From Methylotenera sp. (GTDB lineage Bacteria > Pseudomonadota > Gammaproteobacteria > Burkholderiales > Methylophilaceae): a stretch of 64,000 nucleotides of DNA. The DNA is taken from contig NZ_JAQSCU010000008.1 of NCBI RefSeq assembly GCF_029945535.1, positions 1 to 64,000 on the forward strand. Reading direction: 5' to 3'. Below are positions 36,878 through 45,424 of the stretch, piece by piece (the stretch's first letter is position 1; each line of letters begins with the position of its first letter). The notes beneath the pieces are model-generated. The model was not told the origin of the DNA and did not search any database. It saw nothing but the letters and a program-made list of their open reading frames with translations. A program made the translations under genes and the position numbers.

Positions 36878-37558
36878 TTATGCCGCTTGAATTAATGCAT
36901 CGGCTTCTGAATTCTCAATATTTAGACGTATAGCGATAGCCTGTTTTAATAAGGCCTCAACTACAGAGCTGGAAATAGGTGTATTTTCGTAAATAGCATT
37001 TCGCATGATGAGGTACTCGCCCCGCTCAGCCTGCTTCACCATATAGGTCAATCTAGTGAAATTAGGCATGATCAATAACTCCTTCATATTCGCATCGACA
37101 AACAGTTGTGGAATGAAAGTATTAATTAAAGCCAAATCAGCTGCTTGATGTTGATATTTAAGAATGGCATGTTGTGGCCAATTTGCTGGAATAGCTAAAT
37201 TCCCATTCCACTGCCATGAAGGGCTATAGAACTCGTTATTAGAAGGCCTAACGATGAAGTCTAAAGTGCCAGTACTATGCACATTAGCTTCCACCTTAAC
37301 TAACAGCCAGAGCGGAGGCACTTTTCGCCAGCCCAGTGTATCTTCTACAATACTCAGCGACACCTTATAACCGTCGTAATCACCTTCAAGTACTGGTAAA
37401 TTTGCTTTGTCTAAACGTTGCTGCGCATTTGTCACTAATGGTGAACACTCGTCAAAGATCCGACCTCTAGCATCGGTCTTGTAATGTACAGCATGACTGT
37501 ATTTGCGATACAGCATCACAGTCATCACAATGAGTAATAGTAAAACGACTATATTCAT
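36878..37558 (-). CDS. Membrane-anchored protein of unknown function
   Basis: 226 aa from the ATG at 37558, with an AAGG site upstream; longer in-frame versions would run into the permease gene. Residues 1-20 form a hydrophobic anchor (MNIVVLLLLIVMTVMLY). The rest is a soluble domain, probably periplasmic, with WRKVPPLWLLVKVEANVHST and WQWNGNLAIPANWPQHAI. I recognise no family. It sits between the permease and the 96-aa membrane protein and may be an accessory of uptake. Confidence 0.7.
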   Translation of the reverse strand: MNIVVLLLLIVMTVMLYRKYSHAVHYKTDARGRIFDECSPLVTNAQQRLDKANLPVLEGDYDGYKVSLSIVEDTLGWRKVPPLWLLVKVEANVHSTGTLDFIVRPSNNEFYSPSWQWNGNLAIPANWPQHAILKYQHQAADLALINTFIPQLFVDANMKELLIMPNFTRLTYMVKQAERGEYLIMRNAIYENTPISSSVVEALLKQAIAIRLNIENSEADALIQAA

Positions 37559-37620
37559 ATTAAGCCTTATGTGGCAGCGGGGTTTAAGCCGCTGCCAATG
37601 GTTTACATCACTTGATAAGG

Positions 37621-39015
37621 CTAATAACCTTTTGGACGAGGCCAAGGCATCGTGAACTGGTCTGCGCGTTTTACAAACTTATAACGACGCAACACAAACC
37701 AGATGGATGCCAAGATATAGAACGCCATGATAGATAGCAGTGAAGCACCATAACCCAAGAATGTTGCAAAATAAGTTGCACAACACAAGGTTAACAAGGT
37801 AATCGCCGGTATCGGATGGAACGGATGAATATAACCACGGTGTATCGAACCCAATGGCCACATTTTTCTGAATTTAATCATGTTAAATGTCATAAACGTA
37901 TAGCCAAGCAAGCCTGATAAGATAGAGAACGTAATCACTTGATCCAACAACCCTGTAAACGCAAACGAAATCGCGATTGGCACTAAAAATAGTACTGAGC
38001 GATAAGGCGTGCGATATTTAGGATGGATGGCGCCAAAGAACACTGGCATATAACGGTCACGACCTAACGAGAACCAAGCGCGTGACGCATCATTTATACA
38101 ACCGTTTGCTGAAGCAATTGCTGCAAAAGCTGTCGCCACAAATAACATCAATTGCAGTTGACTGCTACCTAACAAGGTTGCCGCATCGTACATAGGTGTC
38201 ACTGCTTGTCCTAAGTATTGCCAAGGCATCAAACCTGTTGCCACAAACCATGTAATTGTGGCAGCGACTAACAATGTCATCATGCCGCCCATCGTACCAA
38301 GCGGGATAGAACGGCCTGCAGAACGAACCTCTTCTGCTGCCTGACATGTGCCTTCAATACCCAAGTAATACCACATACCGAATTGAAGCGCAGCAACCAC
38401 CCCTATCCAGCCATAAGGCAAATCTGTGAGTAATGCCTGATGCTGCAGCACGACACCTTGATGAAGAGGATCAACAGCCAGAAACAGCACGATTAAAGAA
38501 GTAAAGGCAAGAAAAGTAATGACCAAATTAAGCGTCAATGTTGCAAATACGCCACGATAGTTAAGCCATGCCAAAAAGGCCACAGTCAACACCACGAACG
38601 GCTTGGTATCAAGGTTGGCATAACCCATCACCTCTGCACCTGATTTCATCAGATCCCCCACCACCAGCGCGTCAGCAGCACATAACATAGTGTATGCCAT
38701 CACCAGGTACAATCCGACGTTAAACGCCATCAGTGGGCCAATAATGTGCTTAGCCTGCGTATACTGCCCACCTGCTGCAGCCACTGTTGAAGTCACTTCA
38801 GAATCGATCATCGCTACACAGGTGTATAACAACCCGATCACCCAACAAGCAATCAGCGAAGCGTAAGCGCCGCCCTTACCTACTGTAAAGTTCCAGCCCA
38901 TAAACTCACCCACCAACACAATACCAACACCCAAAGCCCATATGTGAAATGGGTTGAGTACTTTAAGCATAGCGATAGGCTTACTATTGCTAGTCGTAAT
39001 TTTCTCTTTAGCCAT
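37621..39015 (-). CDS. APC permease (ethanolamine-permease-like), probable methylamine uptake
   Basis: 464 aa with about 12 membrane segments. Landmarks include LNPFHIWALGVGIVLVGEFMGWNFTVGKGG, which resembles the start of ethanolamine permeases, and YLGIEGTCQAAEEVRSAGRSIPLG. Its ATG overlaps the stop codon of the 60-aa gene by one base (TAATG), so translation is coupled. Placed directly downstream of the N-methylglutamate operon, it probably imports methylamine or a related small amine. The substrate is inferred. Confidence 0.85.
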   Translation of the reverse strand: MAKEKITTSNSKPIAMLKVLNPFHIWALGVGIVLVGEFMGWNFTVGKGGAYASLIACWVIGLLYTCVAMIDSEVTSTVAAAGGQYTQAKHIIGPLMAFNVGLYLVMAYTMLCAADALVVGDLMKSGAEVMGYANLDTKPFVVLTVAFLAWLNYRGVFATLTLNLVITFLAFTSLIVLFLAVDPLHQGVVLQHQALLTDLPYGWIGVVAALQFGMWYYLGIEGTCQAAEEVRSAGRSIPLGTMGGMMTLLVAATITWFVATGLMPWQYLGQAVTPMYDAATLLGSSQLQLMLFVATAFAAIASANGCINDASRAWFSLGRDRYMPVFFGAIHPKYRTPYRSVLFLVPIAISFAFTGLLDQVITFSILSGLLGYTFMTFNMIKFRKMWPLGSIHRGYIHPFHPIPAITLLTLCCATYFATFLGYGASLLSIMAFYILASIWFVLRRYKFVKRADQFTMPWPRPKGY

Positions 39016-39197
39016 TATGTGCGCTCCTCTTCCATATGAACGCCATGAACGACATCGTCTTCACCGCCTTCACGTGAGCTCATCAAATATTCTTCGTCGT
39101 ATTGCGAAGAAATCATAAATGCATCTACTACCATCCAAACCAACATGACCGCTGATATGCTCCATGCTGCATACACCAGAATATCCCAAAATTTCAT
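39015..39197 (-). CDS. 60-residue single-span protein coupled to permease
   Basis: One N-terminal membrane helix (ILVYAAWSISAVMLVWMVVDAFM) and an acidic, His-containing tail (EEYLMSSREGGEDDVVHGV). A GGGAGA site lies 6 nt before its ATG. It overlaps the permease start by one base. It may be a regulatory or assembly subunit of the permease. No family is recognised. Confidence 0.75.
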   Translation of the reverse strand: MKFWDILVYAAWSISAVMLVWMVVDAFMISSQYDEEYLMSSREGGEDDVVHGVHMEEERT

Positions 39198-39223
39198 GAT
39201 ATTTCTCCCTTTAAAGTGAGCAA

Positions 39224-39616
39224 CTATTTATTATCGAATTTTTCTCTAATGACTTCGCGGTATTGTTTATCTGACACCTTCAACATAAAAATGAAGTAAC
39301 CAGCAACCACAAGTATGGTAATAATCAACATCATTGGATCGATGCTGTAATCGAACCTGCTGTTAATTAACGTTGCAGCTTTTTCAGGGTCATAACCAAG
39401 TTTTACCCATTGCTGTTGCTGTATCTCATTCTGGCCTAAAGATTCCCAGCTGACTTTTACAACGGCTGCTGCATTTGCTGCGGCAGCTTCAGCTTTCGCT
39501 TCTGCCTTGAATAGCAATGGCACCATTAAACTGGCGTAAACCAAGACTAAAACTAAAATTGTGTCAAAGATTTGACCGAACATGCCCTGTTTTGGAGGGG
39601 TATAATTTTTACTCAT
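39224..39616 (-). CDS. Membrane protein with Ala/Glu-rich periplasmic segment
   Basis: 130 aa. Two membrane helices (about residues 15-36 and 95-113) flank a segment of about 58 residues that includes AKAEAAAANAAAV and GQNEIQQQQWVKLGYDPEKAA. The C-terminus is charged (DKQYREVIREKFDNK). A GGAG site precedes the ATG. It lies 9 nt after the first gene of the cluster. I do not recognise it. Confidence 0.75.
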   Translation of the reverse strand: MSKNYTPPKQGMFGQIFDTILVLVLVYASLMVPLLFKAEAKAEAAAANAAAVVKVSWESLGQNEIQQQQWVKLGYDPEKAATLINSRFDYSIDPMMLIITILVVAGYFIFMLKVSDKQYREVIREKFDNK

Positions 39617-39625
39617 ACGGTTCTC

Positions 39626-39922
39626 CTAATGGTTGATTTTAGCGGCACGGTTGGCGTCTAGATGTTTGATATCTAAACCATAGATGAAGTCTTTATCTTC
39701 TTTGAAGTGCTTGGTCATGGCAAAAACTGACGCTGTATTGAAAAGCATCAACATAAAGCTAGCCACGTAAAGTACGGTGCGAATGTTGTCGTCTTTCACT
39801 ATGCCTAATATCGCAATTAGCACAAAAATTACAGCTGCCCATAACAATGCAACATCGAACCAAGCCATCAGGCAGTCTCGTGTATACATGTCATTCATTC
39901 TTTTTTTATTATCATCTCTCAT
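39626..39922 (-). CDS. Small two-span membrane protein heading permease cluster
   Basis: 98 aa. A charged N-terminus (MRDDNKKRMNDMYTRD) precedes two membrane helices (LLWAAVIFVLIAILGIV and VLYVASFMLMLFNTASVF), then a charged tail (KHFKEDKDF). A GGAGAG site lies before the ATG. It is the first of six co-directional genes ending at 36576, downstream of the mgsC terminator. The family is unknown. Confidence 0.75.
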   Translation of the reverse strand: MRDDNKKRMNDMYTRDCLMAWFDVALLWAAVIFVLIAILGIVKDDNIRTVLYVASFMLMLFNTASVFAMTKHFKEDKDFIYGLDIKHLDANRAAKINH

Positions 39923-40075
39923 AACACTCTCCTCATAATTTTTTATATATTGGAATACTTGTGAAATAGAACGTGTGACATAAAACCTGTTGAAAGAACG
40001 ATTACTGTAGTCACCAAAATGGTAGGTTAATTAAGTATCGACATGGGTTTTGTAATAAAGCTATTCCTCTAGGCG

Positions 40076-40103
40076 AAAAAAATGCGGCTATGGTTAAGCC
40101 GCA
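40076..40103 (-). terminator. Rho-independent terminator of the N-methylglutamate operon
   Basis: TGCGGCT at 40083-40089 pairs with AGCCGCA at 40097-40103. On the minus strand it is followed by seven or more T (A-run at 40076-40082). It lies about 160 bp after mgsC. Confidence 0.85.
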
Positions 40104-40115
40104 CAAATAAAAAGT

Positions 40116-40218
40116 GAGAGTATGCGCATTTAATATGAACGTTTTTTCTACCTTAATTTGGTAGTTGGAGGATAAGCCCGCCTTAAAGTAGAAAAAACTA
40201 TTCATTACGCATACCCTC
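40116..40218. repeat. Long imperfect inverted repeat (MITE-like)
   Basis: GAGAGTATGCG at 40116-40126 mirrors CGCATACCCTC at 40208-40218, and GTTTTTTCTAC at 40141-40151 mirrors GTAGAAAAAAC at 40188-40198. The roughly 100-bp unit could fold into one long hairpin. It lies between mgsC and its terminator. Confidence 0.5.
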
Positions 40219-40260
40219 ATAAAGCCCAATAAAATTGGGAGGGAAACTTTTAGAAAAGAA

Positions 40261-41622
40261 TCAGAATTTAGAAACTCCTGGAATCCAGCTAGTACCAGCT
40301 AAAGGCACTTGTGCCATTGCTGAAGCTTCGATTGTTAATGCCACCAAGTCTTCTGGCTCTAGATTATGCAAATGTGATTTGCCGCAAGCACGTGCAACTA
40401 CTTGTGCTTCCATTGTCATCACTGCAATATAGTTAGCCAAACGATGACCCGCTTTGATTGGGTCAACACGTTTCATTAGTTCAGGATCTTGCGTAGTAAT
40501 ACCTGCAGGATCTTTACCTTCGTGCCAGTCATCATAAGCACCAGCAGTTGTACCTAACTTTTGGTACTCTTCTTCAAGATGCGGATCATTATCGCCAAGT
40601 GCGATCAAAGCCGCTGTACCAATCGCCACTGCATCAGCACCCAAAGCAATTGCTTTAGCGACATCAGCACCGTTACGAATGCCACCAGAAACAATCAATT
40701 GCACACTATCTTTACCATTGCGATAAACACCTAAATCTTGCAATGCTTTCACTGCTGGACGAATTGCAGCCAAGATTGGTATACCAACATGCTCAATAAA
40801 TACTTCTTGAGTCGCCGCAGTACCACCTTGCATACCATCCAACACAATGACATCTGCACCGGCTTTAACAGCAAGCGCCACATCGAAGTAAGGACGTGTT
40901 GCCCCTATTTTTACGTAGATTGGTTTTTCCCAGTCTGTAATTTCACGCAGTTCAGCAATTTTAATTTCCAAGTCATCTGGACCAGTCCAGTCAGGATGAC
41001 GACATGAGGAACGTTGGTCGATACCTTCTGGCAAGCAACGCATTTTTGCAACACGTGCTGTAATTTTTTGACCTAGCAACATACCGCCGCCACCTGGTTT
41101 AGCGCCTTGACCAATCACCAACTCAATCGCGTCTGCTTTGCGTAAATCGTCTGGGTTCATACCGTAACGTGAAGGCAGGTATTGATAAACGAGTGTTGTA
41201 GAGTGGCCACGTTCTTCTTGTGTCATGCCACCATCACCAGTCGTTGTACTTGTGCCAGCAGCTGTTGCACCACGACCTAATGATTCTTTAGCTGGGCCTG
41301 ATAATGAACCGAAACTCATACCAGCAATTGTCACTGGTGTTTTTAAATGAATTGGTTTCTTAGCAAAACGTGTACCCAAAACTACATCAGTACCACATTT
41401 TTCACGGTAGCCTTCTAACGGATAGCGGCTGACTGATGCACCTAGGAATAGCAAGTCATCAAAGTGCGGCAATTTGCGTTTTGAACCTGCGCCACGAATA
41501 TCGTAGATACCTGTTGCGGCAGCACGTCTGATTTCCGAGTTAGTATATTCATCAAACGTTGCAGAATAACGCGGTGTCGTTTGAGGGATTTTATGTACTT
41601 CTTTTGATTTATCGTCACTCAT
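40261..41622 (-). CDS. mgsC: N-methylglutamate synthase subunit C (GltB-like FMN domain)
   Basis: 453 aa from the ATG at 41622, which has a GGAG site and lies one base after the mgsB stop; longer in-frame starts would overlap mgsB. It matches the FMN-binding glutamate-synthase core: PVTIAGMSFGSLSGPAKESLGRGA, GQGAKPGGGGMLLGQKI, YVKIGATRPYFDVALAVKAGADVIVLDGMQGGT and SGGIRNGADVAKAIALGADAVAIG. It forms N-methylglutamate with MgsA and MgsB by moving methylamine from gamma-glutamylmethylamide onto a glutamate backbone. It is the last gene before the terminator. Confidence 0.93.
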   Translation of the reverse strand: MSDDKSKEVHKIPQTTPRYSATFDEYTNSEIRRAAATGIYDIRGAGSKRKLPHFDDLLFLGASVSRYPLEGYREKCGTDVVLGTRFAKKPIHLKTPVTIAGMSFGSLSGPAKESLGRGATAAGTSTTTGDGGMTQEERGHSTTLVYQYLPSRYGMNPDDLRKADAIELVIGQGAKPGGGGMLLGQKITARVAKMRCLPEGIDQRSSCRHPDWTGPDDLEIKIAELREITDWEKPIYVKIGATRPYFDVALAVKAGADVIVLDGMQGGTAATQEVFIEHVGIPILAAIRPAVKALQDLGVYRNGKDSVQLIVSGGIRNGADVAKAIALGADAVAIGTAALIALGDNDPHLEEEYQKLGTTAGAYDDWHEGKDPAGITTQDPELMKRVDPIKAGHRLANYIAVMTMEAQVVARACGKSHLHNLEPEDLVALTIEASAMAQVPLAGTSWIPGVSKF

Positions 41623-41623
41623 T

Positions 41624-42316
41624 TTAGTATGCTCCTGCATTATCAACATGGAAGTGGTACAAGGTACGGGCAGAGCCATATTGCTTAAAGCTATCTGGGC
41701 TGACATCTGCATGACCTGATTTTTTCAACAAATCAGCTAGAATTTGTTTATCTTCCGCATTCATTGTTTTTTCTTCGCAGTCCGCGCCCAGGCTTTTCAC
41801 CTTACCGCGCACAAACAACTTAGCTTCATAAATTGAGTCGCCAAGACCTTCACCTGCATCACCCAAGATGACAAAGTTACCTGCTTGCGCCATGAAAGCT
41901 GAGAAGCTACCCACTGAACCACCAACTACAATGTCAACGCCTTTCATCGCAATACCTGTACGTAAGCCAGCATCACCATCAATGATCAGCAAGCCACCGT
42001 TGGCAGTTGCGCCAGCCGCATTTGAAGCGAAACCTTTCACATGCACAACACCTGACATCATGTTTTCAGCCACACCACTACCTGCGCTGCCTTCAATGGT
42101 CACTTTAGCGATTTGATTCATACCAGCTGCGTAATAGCCAGCATGGCCTTTAATCGTCACGTCCACTTCGGCTTTCAAACCTACTGCTACGTTATGCGCG
42201 CCATTTGGATTCTCAATGACAACCTTTTTTCCATTCAGACTACTCGCATCACCATGAAGGAATTGATTCACTTCACGTAATGGTTTGGTGTCTAAGTCAA
42301 ATTTTAGAGTTTCCAT
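41624..42316 (-). CDS. mgsB: N-methylglutamate synthase subunit B (GXGXG domain)
   Basis: 230 aa of GltB C-terminal type beta-helix, with repeated glycine turns (GLKAEVDVTIKGHAGYYAAG, GSAGSGVAENMMSGVVHVKG). It overlaps the end of mgsA by 13 nt and ends one base before mgsC. The subunit gives structure to the synthase complex and corresponds to the third domain of glutamate synthase. Confidence 0.92.
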   Translation of the reverse strand: METLKFDLDTKPLREVNQFLHGDASSLNGKKVVIENPNGAHNVAVGLKAEVDVTIKGHAGYYAAGMNQIAKVTIEGSAGSGVAENMMSGVVHVKGFASNAAGATANGGLLIIDGDAGLRTGIAMKGVDIVVGGSVGSFSAFMAQAGNFVILGDAGEGLGDSIYEAKLFVRGKVKSLGADCEEKTMNAEDKQILADLLKKSGHADVSPDSFKQYGSARTLYHFHVDNAGAY

Positions 42317-43200
42317 ACATACATCTCCTTAGGTGAAGGTTCGAACACCTTCGCGTTTTTAATATCTGGCAAATGGGCTAATGAGCGGAACTCAGAAGCA
42401 ATTGCAACATAGTCATCATGTTCAGCAATAATCGCTGGTTTGCAGCCATATGGATCGCGCACTAAAGCAAGCTCAGTACTTGTACCCATTAACAATGTGT
42501 AAAAACCATCCAGCTCTTCAAAACCATGATTCAATGCAGTTTTAAGATCATCACCTTCACGCATACGCCATTGCAAAAAGCGGCAAGCAGCTTCAGTATC
42601 GTTATCTGTTTCAAACTCGATACCTTCTTTTTGCAATTTACGGCGTAGACTATTCGCGTTTGATAAAGAACCGTTATGTACTAAGCACCAGTCTTCACCA
42701 GCGGTAAATGGGTGTGCATGTGCAGGCGTCACAGCAGATTCAGTTGCCATACGCGTATGACCAACCAAGTGCGTGCCTTTGAAGTTTTTAAAGTCATAAC
42801 GGTCAGCCACTTGTTGTGGTGTGCCTACGTCTTTATAGATGTCCATTAACTGACCAACAGACAACAAATGTAATTGTGGGTAATGTTCTTTCAACCACAT
42901 TTTTACTGTTGCTGGCTCAAGCGTTGTCGTTAACACAGCATGATTTTCTTTTGGTTCAATCTTAGCCTTGATGCTTAAGTGTTTCTCAAAATCATGGCCT
43001 AATTTAGTCCAGTTGAAATCTGTAGCACCAGAATACAGGCTGAATTTTCTCGCATCAGCGGCTACTGGCGCCGTAAACATCGCCATACCAGCTGAGTCAG
43101 GCCCACGCTCAGTCATGCCGATTAGCATAGGCATCATGAGCTCACCAATTGAGTCACGCAATTTGGGATTTCTTACTAATAATCCGACAATTCCACACAT
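42304..43200 (-). CDS. mgsA: N-methylglutamate synthase subunit A (class II amidotransferase)
   Basis: 298 aa. The N-terminal nucleophile is C2 (MCGIVGLL). Amidotransferase landmarks GHTRMATESAVTPAHAHPF and CLVHNGSLSN are in place. In the pathway it releases methylamine from gamma-glutamylmethylamide and channels it to MgsC. It lies 61 nt downstream of gmaS in the same direction and overlaps mgsB. Confidence 0.94.
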   Translation of the reverse strand: MCGIVGLLVRNPKLRDSIGELMMPMLIGMTERGPDSAGMAMFTAPVAADARKFSLYSGATDFNWTKLGHDFEKHLSIKAKIEPKENHAVLTTTLEPATVKMWLKEHYPQLHLLSVGQLMDIYKDVGTPQQVADRYDFKNFKGTHLVGHTRMATESAVTPAHAHPFTAGEDWCLVHNGSLSNANSLRRKLQKEGIEFETDNDTEAACRFLQWRMREGDDLKTALNHGFEELDGFYTLLMGTSTELALVRDPYGCKPAIIAEHDDYVAIASEFRSLAHLPDIKNAKVFEPSPKEMYVWKL

Positions 43201-43261
43201 ACTTTTCTCCTTACAAATATAGTTAAATTTTTGCTCTTACAATAAAACCAGTCACTAAAAT

Positions 43262-44596
43262 CTAGAAAAACTCTACGTAGCGATTGATTTCCCAATCTGA
43301 AACATGGCGCTGATACTCCATCGATTCCGCACGCTTAATTTTGATAAATTCTTCAGATAGCGAATCACCCAATGCATCACGAATGACTTTGTCCCCCTCA
43401 AATTCGTCTATAGCTTCACTCAAACTTTGTGGCAATATTCCGATGCCCTGCTCGCGCATTTGTGCAGGAGACAAGTCATATAAATTATTGGCATGACCAG
43501 CACCTGGATGCAGTTCACGTTTAACACCATCAAGACCCGCAGCAATCACTGCAGCCGTCGCTAGATATGGGTTGCAGCTACCATCTGGTAAGCGCAGCTC
43601 TAAACGACCATATGGAATACGTACCATCGTTGAACGGTTGTTATTGCCATAAGAAATATACGCTGGCGCCCATGTAGAGCCGGTGAGAGACTGGCTCACC
43701 ACTAGACGTTTATATGAGTTAACCGTTGGGCAAGCTAAGGCCGTGATTGCAGGCGCGTGCGCAAGAATACCGCCCATAAAGTGATATGCTAATTTTGATA
43801 AACCATGGCCAGTTGTATCGCTATCGTCATGGAACAAGCTTTTCTTGCCGTCGCCAATCGACATATGCATATGCATACCATTGCCTGGGCGATTGCCAAA
43901 AGGTTTCGGCATGAACGAGCAAATCATGCCTAACTCATTGGCAATATGGCTGGCCGCCATTTTGAACATCAAGTAATCATCTGCACTTTTTAAACAGTCT
44001 GCGTAGGTATAGTTGATTTCAAATTGACCATTTGCATCTTCATGGTCGATTTGGTAAATATCTAAGCCAGCTGCAATTAACGTTTCTGTTAATCGCTCCA
44101 AAAACGCTGATTGTTTTGACATGCTCTTATAGTCATAACAAGGTTTTTGCAATGTATCAGTTGAGTCATACGGGTGAATACCGCCTTTTTCATCTTTACG
44201 CAGCAAAGAGAATTCTGGTTCTAGTCCTGTGTAAAGAATCCAGCCATTTTTGGCAAGACGGTCAGTTTGCGCTTTGAGGACTACACGTGAGTCATGTCCA
44301 TAAGGCTTTTCATTAACGTGGCCATCACAAACAATGCGCGCGTAGCCTGGTTGCCAAGGTACTAATGTGAGGGTTGATAAATCACCGACCGCCATATAAT
44401 CTGGACCATTAGGTGCAATGCCCATACCCCAAATTGCTCCACCAGCAAAGCCAGCGCCACCTTTAAGAATACTACCGAGATGTTCGGCTGGCACTGACTT
44501 AACCTTAGCAACACCATGTATATCCACAAACTGAGCTAATATGTACTTAACATCATTATCTTTTAGAAACTTTTTTGCTTCATCAAACGTTTTCAT
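43262..44596 (-). CDS. gmaS: Gamma-glutamylmethylamide synthetase
   Basis: 444 aa of glutamine-synthetase fold. It shows [19 protein letters not shown], the metal/glutamate motif [29 protein letters not shown] and the ATP-binding [24 protein letters not shown]. The ATP-dependent reaction joins methylamine to glutamate. It could be taken for GlnA, but the flanking mgs and mgd genes settle the role. It is separated from mgdD by 146 bp and from mgsA by 61 bp. Confidence 0.94.
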   Translation of the reverse strand: MKTFDEAKKFLKDNDVKYILAQFVDIHGVAKVKSVPAEHLGSILKGGAGFAGGAIWGMGIAPNGPDYMAVGDLSTLTLVPWQPGYARIVCDGHVNEKPYGHDSRVVLKAQTDRLAKNGWILYTGLEPEFSLLRKDEKGGIHPYDSTDTLQKPCYDYKSMSKQSAFLERLTETLIAAGLDIYQIDHEDANGQFEINYTYADCLKSADDYLMFKMAASHIANELGMICSFMPKPFGNRPGNGMHMHMSIGDGKKSLFHDDSDTTGHGLSKLAYHFMGGILAHAPAITALACPTVNSYKRLVVSQSLTGSTWAPAYISYGNNNRSTMVRIPYGRLELRLPDGSCNPYLATAAVIAAGLDGVKRELHPGAGHANNLYDLSPAQMREQGIGILPQSLSEAIDEFEGDKVIRDALGDSLSEEFIKIKRAESMEYQRHVSDWEINRYVEFF

Positions 44597-44742
44597 TCAT
44601 TTCTCCCTGAAAATCCGATGTTTCTACATTAATAAAATGTATCCGCATCAACCTTAAATTAAGTCATCTCCAACGATTTCTCAGCACTAGCTTTATTTTT
44701 TATCGCAAGCTCTTGTTCTGACACTAAACTCCAGTTTTGATA

Positions 44743-45423
44743 CTAAGAGTTCTGATACTGAGCAAGCCCTACTGCACCGCCACCTAGTTCTGTCGCAATT
44801 TCTATTAACACTTCCCACATATAAGGTCCGTAAGTACCATCACACCAAACACGGTAGACTGGTTCTCCGTTTAAGGTTTGGCGTATAACGGTGGCCGAAA
44901 TCCCTGCTACTTGAGTCATGATGAGGTCTTTTGTAGCAAGTGATTTCTCACGTAAATCGAGTGAGCAAAGTTCAGAAAACAAGTTAAGTGCTTCGCTACC
45001 ACTGACAATAAATGCAGCATCTGCACGTGGCACTTTGTAAACACTTGCTACACGCGTTGCATCACTGGCTAATCGAGTACAGGCTGAACCGCCCAGCTGG
45101 TCTTCAATCAAGAATTCGCTTGAACCCAGGCGTAAAACCAATGTTTTTTGTTCACATATCGTCCATGAGTTCGGTGTAGTTGGAATCGCTATTCCGCGCT
45201 CAAGCAACCATTGCGTTGCGTTAGGCCCTTTCACGCCATAGCGCGATAAACAACTTACATCAGCAACACCTAGCACTTTTTTTCTGGCATCTTCAATCGC
45301 GGTACTTGCAAACTCCACTGCTGTATCCATGCCGTTAATCACTTCCCATTTAGCAGAGTCTCTTGGTTGAGCATGCGCTACAGGTGATGTTTGGATGATA
45401 CTTTTGACGTCAAACTGTTGCAT
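44743..45423 (-). CDS. mgdD: N-methylglutamate dehydrogenase subunit D (SoxG-like)
   Basis: 226 aa. It resembles the gamma subunit of heterotetrameric sarcosine oxidase: ADVSCLSRYGVKGPNATQWLLERGI near the N-terminus and a folate-type DAAFIVSGSEALNLFSELC in the middle. It lies one base after mgdC. In the complex it flanks the folate-binding region. It is the last of the four mgd genes. Confidence 0.9.
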   Translation of the reverse strand: MQQFDVKSIIQTSPVAHAQPRDSAKWEVINGMDTAVEFASTAIEDARKKVLGVADVSCLSRYGVKGPNATQWLLERGIAIPTTPNSWTICEQKTLVLRLGSSEFLIEDQLGGSACTRLASDATRVASVYKVPRADAAFIVSGSEALNLFSELCSLDLREKSLATKDLIMTQVAGISATVIRQTLNGEPVYRVWCDGTYGPYMWEVLIEIATELGGGAVGLAQYQNS

Positions 45424-45424
45424 A

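Noticed and set aside
40011-40229. Open frame over the mgsC terminator region
   Set aside because: It runs through the terminator stem and the long inverted repeat and has no family resemblance.
43262-44596. Housekeeping glutamine synthetase
   Set aside because: It is embedded between mgd and mgs genes, so gamma-glutamylmethylamide synthetase is the better reading.
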